A stretch of DNA of 64,000 nt from NCBI RefSeq assembly GCF_021166585.1, contig NZ_JAJOZE010000011.1, positions 51,644 through 115,643 on the forward strand. Direction: 5' to 3'. The notes beneath the pieces are model-generated. The model did no database searches. It saw nothing but the letters and a program-made list of their open reading frames with translations, and was not told the origin of the DNA. This document shows, piece by piece, positions 60,568 to 64,000 of the stretch. Every line of letters begins with the position of its first letter. Position 1 is the first letter of the stretch. Both the position numbers and the translations under genes were made by a program. The DNA is from Metabacillus kandeliae (GTDB lineage: Bacteria > Bacillota > Bacilli > Bacillales > Bacillaceae).

Positions 60568-61827
60568 ATGAATGCAAAAAAATGGCTTGCTGGTTTTGGT
60601 ATTTCCGCAATGCTGCTCGGAACGGCGCTAACCGGCTGTTCTAACAGCGGCAAAGATGCTTCTGCACCTGCTAAAGGGGAAAAAGTGCAGATTACGCTTG
60701 CTGGCTGGGGATCTTCACCTGAAGAAACAAAACTGCTGGATGAGATTTTAAAAGACTTTGAATCATCCCATCCGAACATAGATGTAAAAAGAGAAACCAT
60801 TGCTGACCAATATATGGACGTTATCAAAACAAGGCTAATTGGCGGCCAGGGACCGGATGTTTTTTATCTGGATGCATTTGAAGCTCCGGGTCTTATCCAA
60901 ACTGGTGTTGTCGAGCCGCTCGACAGCTATATTAAGAAGGATTTTGATGTAGCTGATTTTGAAAAGCCAATGATCAAAGCATTCCAGAAGGACGGCAAGA
61001 CATACGGTTTTCCGAAAGGCTACTCTACTCTTGCTATGTTCTATAACAAAAAAATGTTCAAAGATGCTGGGGTAGAAGTGCCGAAAACTTGGGAAGAGTT
61101 CCAGGCGGCTGCTAAAAAGCTGACAAAAGGAAAAGAAGTTTACGGATTCGGAGCTTCTCCTGAGCTTGCACGTCTTTACAATATCGGAGAGTCAAAAGGC
61201 GGAAAAGTTGCAACAGATAACAAAGCGACATTTGCTGACCCTAAAGTAGTTGCAGGCCTTCAGCCAGTTGTAGATATGCACAATAAAGACAAATCTGCAG
61301 CTGAACCGAAGGAAACAGGTGCCACATGGACTGGTGAAATGTTTGGCCAGGGCAAGGCTGCCATGGTGTTTGAAGGGAACTGGGCAATTCCTTATCTGAA
61401 ATCTACCTTCCCGGATATTGACTATGGAACAGCTGAGCTTCCGACAATTGACGGCAAGAAAAGCACGATGGCTTATACCGTTTCTTACGTAATGAACGCA
61501 AGCTCTCAAAAGAAAGAAGCTTCTTGGGAACTGATCTCTTACCTGACTGGTAAAGAAGGAATGAAAAAGTGGACATCAAAAGGCTTTGAGCTTCCAACAA
61601 GAAAATCTGTTGCAACTGAGCTTGGCTATGATAAAGATGAACTTCGCGGACCGCTTGTAAAAGGTGCCCCATATGCGACAGTGTGGGCAGATGATACAAA
61701 CCTTCCAATCATCTTTAATAACTTCAACAATCAGTTCATCAGTGCGTTCCTTGGTGAAAAACCGCTGGATCAGGCTCTAAAACAGGCACAGGATGCTGCA
61801 AATAAAGAAATCGACAACCAAAAGTAA
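60568..61827 (+). CDS. Sugar ABC transporter substrate-binding lipoprotein
   Basis: This 419-residue protein has a lipoprotein signal with lipobox ALTGC (C24). The mature domain is of the MalE/family 1 type: GWGSSPEETKLLDEILKDFE, GQGPDVFYLDAFEAPGL, EGNWAIPYLKS. It binds an oligosaccharide at the cell surface for the two permeases downstream. No ATPase gene follows, so a shared MsmX-type ATPase elsewhere is likely. Confidence 0.92.
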   Translation: MNAKKWLAGFGISAMLLGTALTGCSNSGKDASAPAKGEKVQITLAGWGSSPEETKLLDEILKDFESSHPNIDVKRETIADQYMDVIKTRLIGGQGPDVFYLDAFEAPGLIQTGVVEPLDSYIKKDFDVADFEKPMIKAFQKDGKTYGFPKGYSTLAMFYNKKMFKDAGVEVPKTWEEFQAAAKKLTKGKEVYGFGASPELARLYNIGESKGGKVATDNKATFADPKVVAGLQPVVDMHNKDKSAAEPKETGATWTGEMFGQGKAAMVFEGNWAIPYLKSTFPDIDYGTAELPTIDGKKSTMAYTVSYVMNASSQKKEASWELISYLTGKEGMKKWTSKGFELPTRKSVATELGYDKDELRGPLVKGAPYATVWADDTNLPIIFNNFNNQFISAFLGEKPLDQALKQAQDAANKEIDNQK

Positions 61828-61828
61828 A

Positions 61829-61878
61829 AATAGGAGGGCAGAAAAAGGAGAGAGATTCTCCTTTTTCTCCGCCTATTT
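61829..61878 (+). terminator. Intercistronic hairpin after binding-protein gene
   Basis: A long imperfect stem (AATAGG...AGAAAAAGGAGA / TCTCCTTTTTCT...CCTATT) lies just after the stop, with a further CCTCTTT/AAAGAGG hairpin at 61909-61927. It probably attenuates read-through or protects the binding-protein mRNA so that it is made in excess of the permeases. Confidence 0.65.
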
Positions 61879-62001
61879 TCGTCTTTGAGGTAAGGATTCA
61901 GTCATTCAGCCTCTTTACTTCAAAGAGGGGAATGGGATGGGACATCAGGAGGAACCTGGGGTGCAAAGAGCCCAGAGCTTAAGAAGCGAGGAGTGGATTT
62001 C

Positions 62002-62904
62002 ATGAAGAACGGCGGTTTTTCAAAAGCGAAAGCAAGGGAAGCGGGTCAGGGTTATTTATTTATGACGCCGACTTTGCTCGTTATGCTTGTTTTTATTGCA
62101 GGGCCGATTATTTACGCCATTTATTTAGCTTTTCATAAGGTGCAGCTGCTTGGGGTAGGAAGCTCACAGTTTGTGGGGTTTGATAACTTTTCCAAAATCC
62201 TCAATGATGACAGGGCGAGGATTGCTCTATGGAATACGTTTAAGTACGTCATTATCGTAGTGCCTGCTCAGACCATCCTCGCGATGGTGCTTGCGGCTAC
62301 GTTAAACGCAGGCATTAAGGGGCAAAAGTTTTTCAGAATCATCTACTTTTTGCCGACCCTAACGTCATCAGCTGTACTGACGCTGATTTTTATGTGGATG
62401 TACAATCAAAACGGGCTGATTAACAAGTTTTTGCAAATTTTCGGGATTCAGGGATACAACTGGATTGGTGATCCATCAATCGCACTGAACGCGATTATGA
62501 TCATGAATATCTGGTCAACAGCTCCGTTTTATATGGTCATTTACCTTGCTGCTCTGCAGGATATTCCTGATTCTCTTTATGAAGCAGCAGAGCTTGACGG
62601 TGCGAATGTATTTAAAAAGTTCTGGTATGTAACGGTACCGCACCTCAGACCTGTAACATCCTTTGTTATCGTCATGGGCTTGATCGGAACCTTCCAGCTT
62701 TTCGACCAGTCATACATTTTCTCCGGCGGATCAGGCGGGCCGAACAACTCAACCTTAACCGTTGTGCTCTTAATCTATCAATATGCCTTTAAGACACTTG
62801 GAACAATGGGCTACGCAGCTGCATTAGCTTTTGCACTGGCCATCGTTATTCTTGCTGCCACATTGCTTCAGAGAAAATTCTCAAAAGAAGAATCACTTTA
62901 CTAG
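62002..62904 (+). CDS. Sugar ABC transporter permease (MalF-like)
   Basis: ATG 62002 is chosen, 8 bases after GAGGAG. The 300-residue permease has six helices and coupling loop YEAAELDGANVFKKFWYVTVP near residue 195. It pairs with the MalG-like permease 12 bp downstream. Confidence 0.9.
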   Translation: MKNGGFSKAKAREAGQGYLFMTPTLLVMLVFIAGPIIYAIYLAFHKVQLLGVGSSQFVGFDNFSKILNDDRARIALWNTFKYVIIVVPAQTILAMVLAATLNAGIKGQKFFRIIYFLPTLTSSAVLTLIFMWMYNQNGLINKFLQIFGIQGYNWIGDPSIALNAIMIMNIWSTAPFYMVIYLAALQDIPDSLYEAAELDGANVFKKFWYVTVPHLRPVTSFVIVMGLIGTFQLFDQSYIFSGGSGGPNNSTLTVVLLIYQYAFKTLGTMGYAAALAFALAIVILAATLLQRKFSKEESLY

Positions 62905-62916
62905 GAGGGACAGAGA

Positions 62917-63741
62917 ATGAAACGTTTTGGCTTAGGCAAAGTTTTGCTGTACTTACTGCTGACCATTTATGCGGTTATCACCCTGATCCCATTCCTGTGG
63001 GCGCTCGGTTCATCTTTTAAGACGCTTAGCGAGATTGCGAGCGGTGCGATTAACTTTTTTCCGAAAAACTTTACATTTGATAACTACAAGCAAATCTTCC
63101 TGGAGCAGAAGCTGTTCCCGCGCTGGTTTTTCAACAGTGTGTTTATAGCCGTTGTGGGGACGATCCTGAATTTATTGTTTAACAGTATGGCCGGTTATGC
63201 GCTTGCCCGTTTGAGCTTTCCTGGGAAAAAGCCGCTCTTTATCGCCATCCTTGCGGTTCTCATGATTCCGTCTCAGATTACGCTTATTCCGAACTACTTG
63301 ATCCTGAAAGAATTCGGCTGGCTGAACACCTATCAGGGGATGATTGTTCCGGCTATGATCAACGCAACCTTCATCTTCATGATGAGGCAGTTCTTCATCA
63401 ACTTTCCGAAAGAACTGGAAGAAGCAGCAGCCATTGACGGACTCACCCGCTTTGGCGTGTTCTTCAAAATTGTTCTGCCGCTCGCAAGGCCAGCCCTTGC
63501 TGCACAGGCAATTTTCGTTTTTATGGGCTTCTGGAACGACTTTATGAGACCGCTGATTCTCATGTCCGATCCAAGCATGTTTACCCTGCCGCTCGGACTG
63601 AACACATTCAAAGGCCAGTATATTTCCTATTGGAACTATATCATGGCCGCTTCCATGGTGTTCACGCTTCCAGTGCTGCTGATTTATGCCTTCTTTAACA
63701 GGTACTTTATTAAAGGAATTTCTTTCACAGGCGGAAAATGA
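62917..63741 (+). CDS. Sugar ABC transporter permease (MalG-like)
   Basis: This 274-residue permease has six helices and coupling loop LEEAAAIDGLTRFGVFFKIV near residue 166. TAGGAGGGA precedes ATG. It is the last gene of the operon and a terminator follows. Confidence 0.92.
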   Translation: MKRFGLGKVLLYLLLTIYAVITLIPFLWALGSSFKTLSEIASGAINFFPKNFTFDNYKQIFLEQKLFPRWFFNSVFIAVVGTILNLLFNSMAGYALARLSFPGKKPLFIAILAVLMIPSQITLIPNYLILKEFGWLNTYQGMIVPAMINATFIFMMRQFFINFPKELEEAAAIDGLTRFGVFFKIVLPLARPALAAQAIFVFMGFWNDFMRPLILMSDPSMFTLPLGLNTFKGQYISYWNYIMAASMVFTLPVLLIYAFFNRYFIKGISFTGGK

Positions 63742-63742
63742 T

Positions 63743-63782
63743 AAAAGCCGGCCAGGTGCTATGCATCTGGCTGGCTTTTTTA
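63743..63782 (+). terminator. Terminator of the oligosaccharide operon
   Basis: AAAAGCCGGCCAGGTGC / GCATCTGGCTGGCTTTTTT forms a long imperfect stem with a T-rich tail. Confidence 0.9.
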
Positions 63783-63855
63783 TTGGAAGTAATAGGATCG
63801 CTGGATAAGGTTCGTTGTAACCGGCATTTCGGGAAACTGGAGGTTACTATGAAGT

Positions 63856-63940
63856 GAATATAAGAGCCGGTTTTGGTGGATTGCAAATTGCGCTTAGGGG
63901 TTAGAGGCCGCGCATAAGAGACTGATCCTGCGCATAAAGG
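63856..63940. repeat. 20-22-bp array with GAATAT / GCGCATAAG cores
   Basis: GTGAATATAAGAGCC at 63856 and GTGGATTGC 22 bp on are followed by GCGC units at 63892, 63912 and 63932, exactly 20 bp apart. It mixes the cores seen at 23587 and 39661. No gene is visible from 63783 to the window end. Confidence 0.65.
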
Positions 63941-64000
63941 GCGGCTGCACCCGGGTCGAACCGTAAAACTGTACTGAAATTAACTGGATTTCAAAAAAAG

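Overview
The window comes from a low-to-moderate G+C Firmicute of the family Bacillaceae. The signs are strong AGGAGG-type ribosome binding sites, frequent TTG/GTG starts, rho-independent terminators after most operons, CcpA-type cre sites, a SAM-I riboswitch, and a thioredoxin-ddl-murF-(esterase)-cshA block arranged as I recall it from Bacillus subtilis (ydbP-ddl-murF-cshA). Genus cannot be fixed from this sequence. I see no tRNA, rRNA, CRISPR array, prophage or complete insertion sequence.

Layout. 1-1851: end of a cluster (cut by the window edge) with an ABC-type permease and a PqqD-like domain joined to a membrane HExxH protease, which looks like peptide (RiPP) maturation or export. 2012-2639: MntA/HepT toxin-antitoxin pair. 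2829-3314: DUF457/YdjM-like membrane protein with a LexA-like box. 3875-9944: four-gene acid-sugar/aldehyde catabolic operon (transporter, enolase-superfamily dehydratase, lactaldehyde-type dehydrogenase, Fe-alcohol dehydrogenase) with a divergent AraC regulator and a near-consensus cre. 9993-14486: PPK2 kinase, acetyltransferase, metallo-beta-lactamase-fold hydrolase, TspO-like protein, CysL-like regulator. 15422-23303: 4-hydroxyphenylacetate meta-cleavage cluster (hpaF, two hpaG halves, LysR, DapA-family aldolase, hpaE, hpaB, hpaD). 23973-28299: regulator plus potABCD polyamine uptake. 28457-30211: NagZ-type GH3 with a consensus cre. 30432-33874: two-component system and an MFS transporter. 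34265-36704: RnfD-like/ApbE/FMN-binding flavin electron-transfer operon. 36995-47425: oxidoreductases, YqcI/YcgG protein, signal peptidase I, small secreted and basic peptides, a monooxygenase/methyltransferase operon, Ohr, and a YhfW-like Rieske flavoprotein. 47595-50672: SAM-riboswitch operon of an ATP-grasp enzyme, an SfnG-like sulfone monooxygenase and MsrA. 50673-56413: thioredoxin, ddl, murF, esterase, cshA. 56647-63741: DinB-fold protein, then a LacI-controlled oligosaccharide ABC system with a glycogen-debranching-type hydrolase.

Non-coding DNA is unusually structured. There are five copies and one internally deleted remnant of a ~130-bp (up to ~175-bp) palindrome-ended element. Four intergenic arrays consist of 20-21-bp units, the largest nested in a 257-259-bp higher-order repeat. 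There are also GGGACAG-rich blocks and one more palindromic element.

Most interesting leads: the SAM-riboswitch ATP-grasp/sulfone-monooxygenase/MsrA operon; the helically phased 21-bp arrays; the apparent replacement of HpaH and HpaI by one DapA-family enzyme; and the PqqD-M50-like fusion. Everything here was read by eye; no database search was run.
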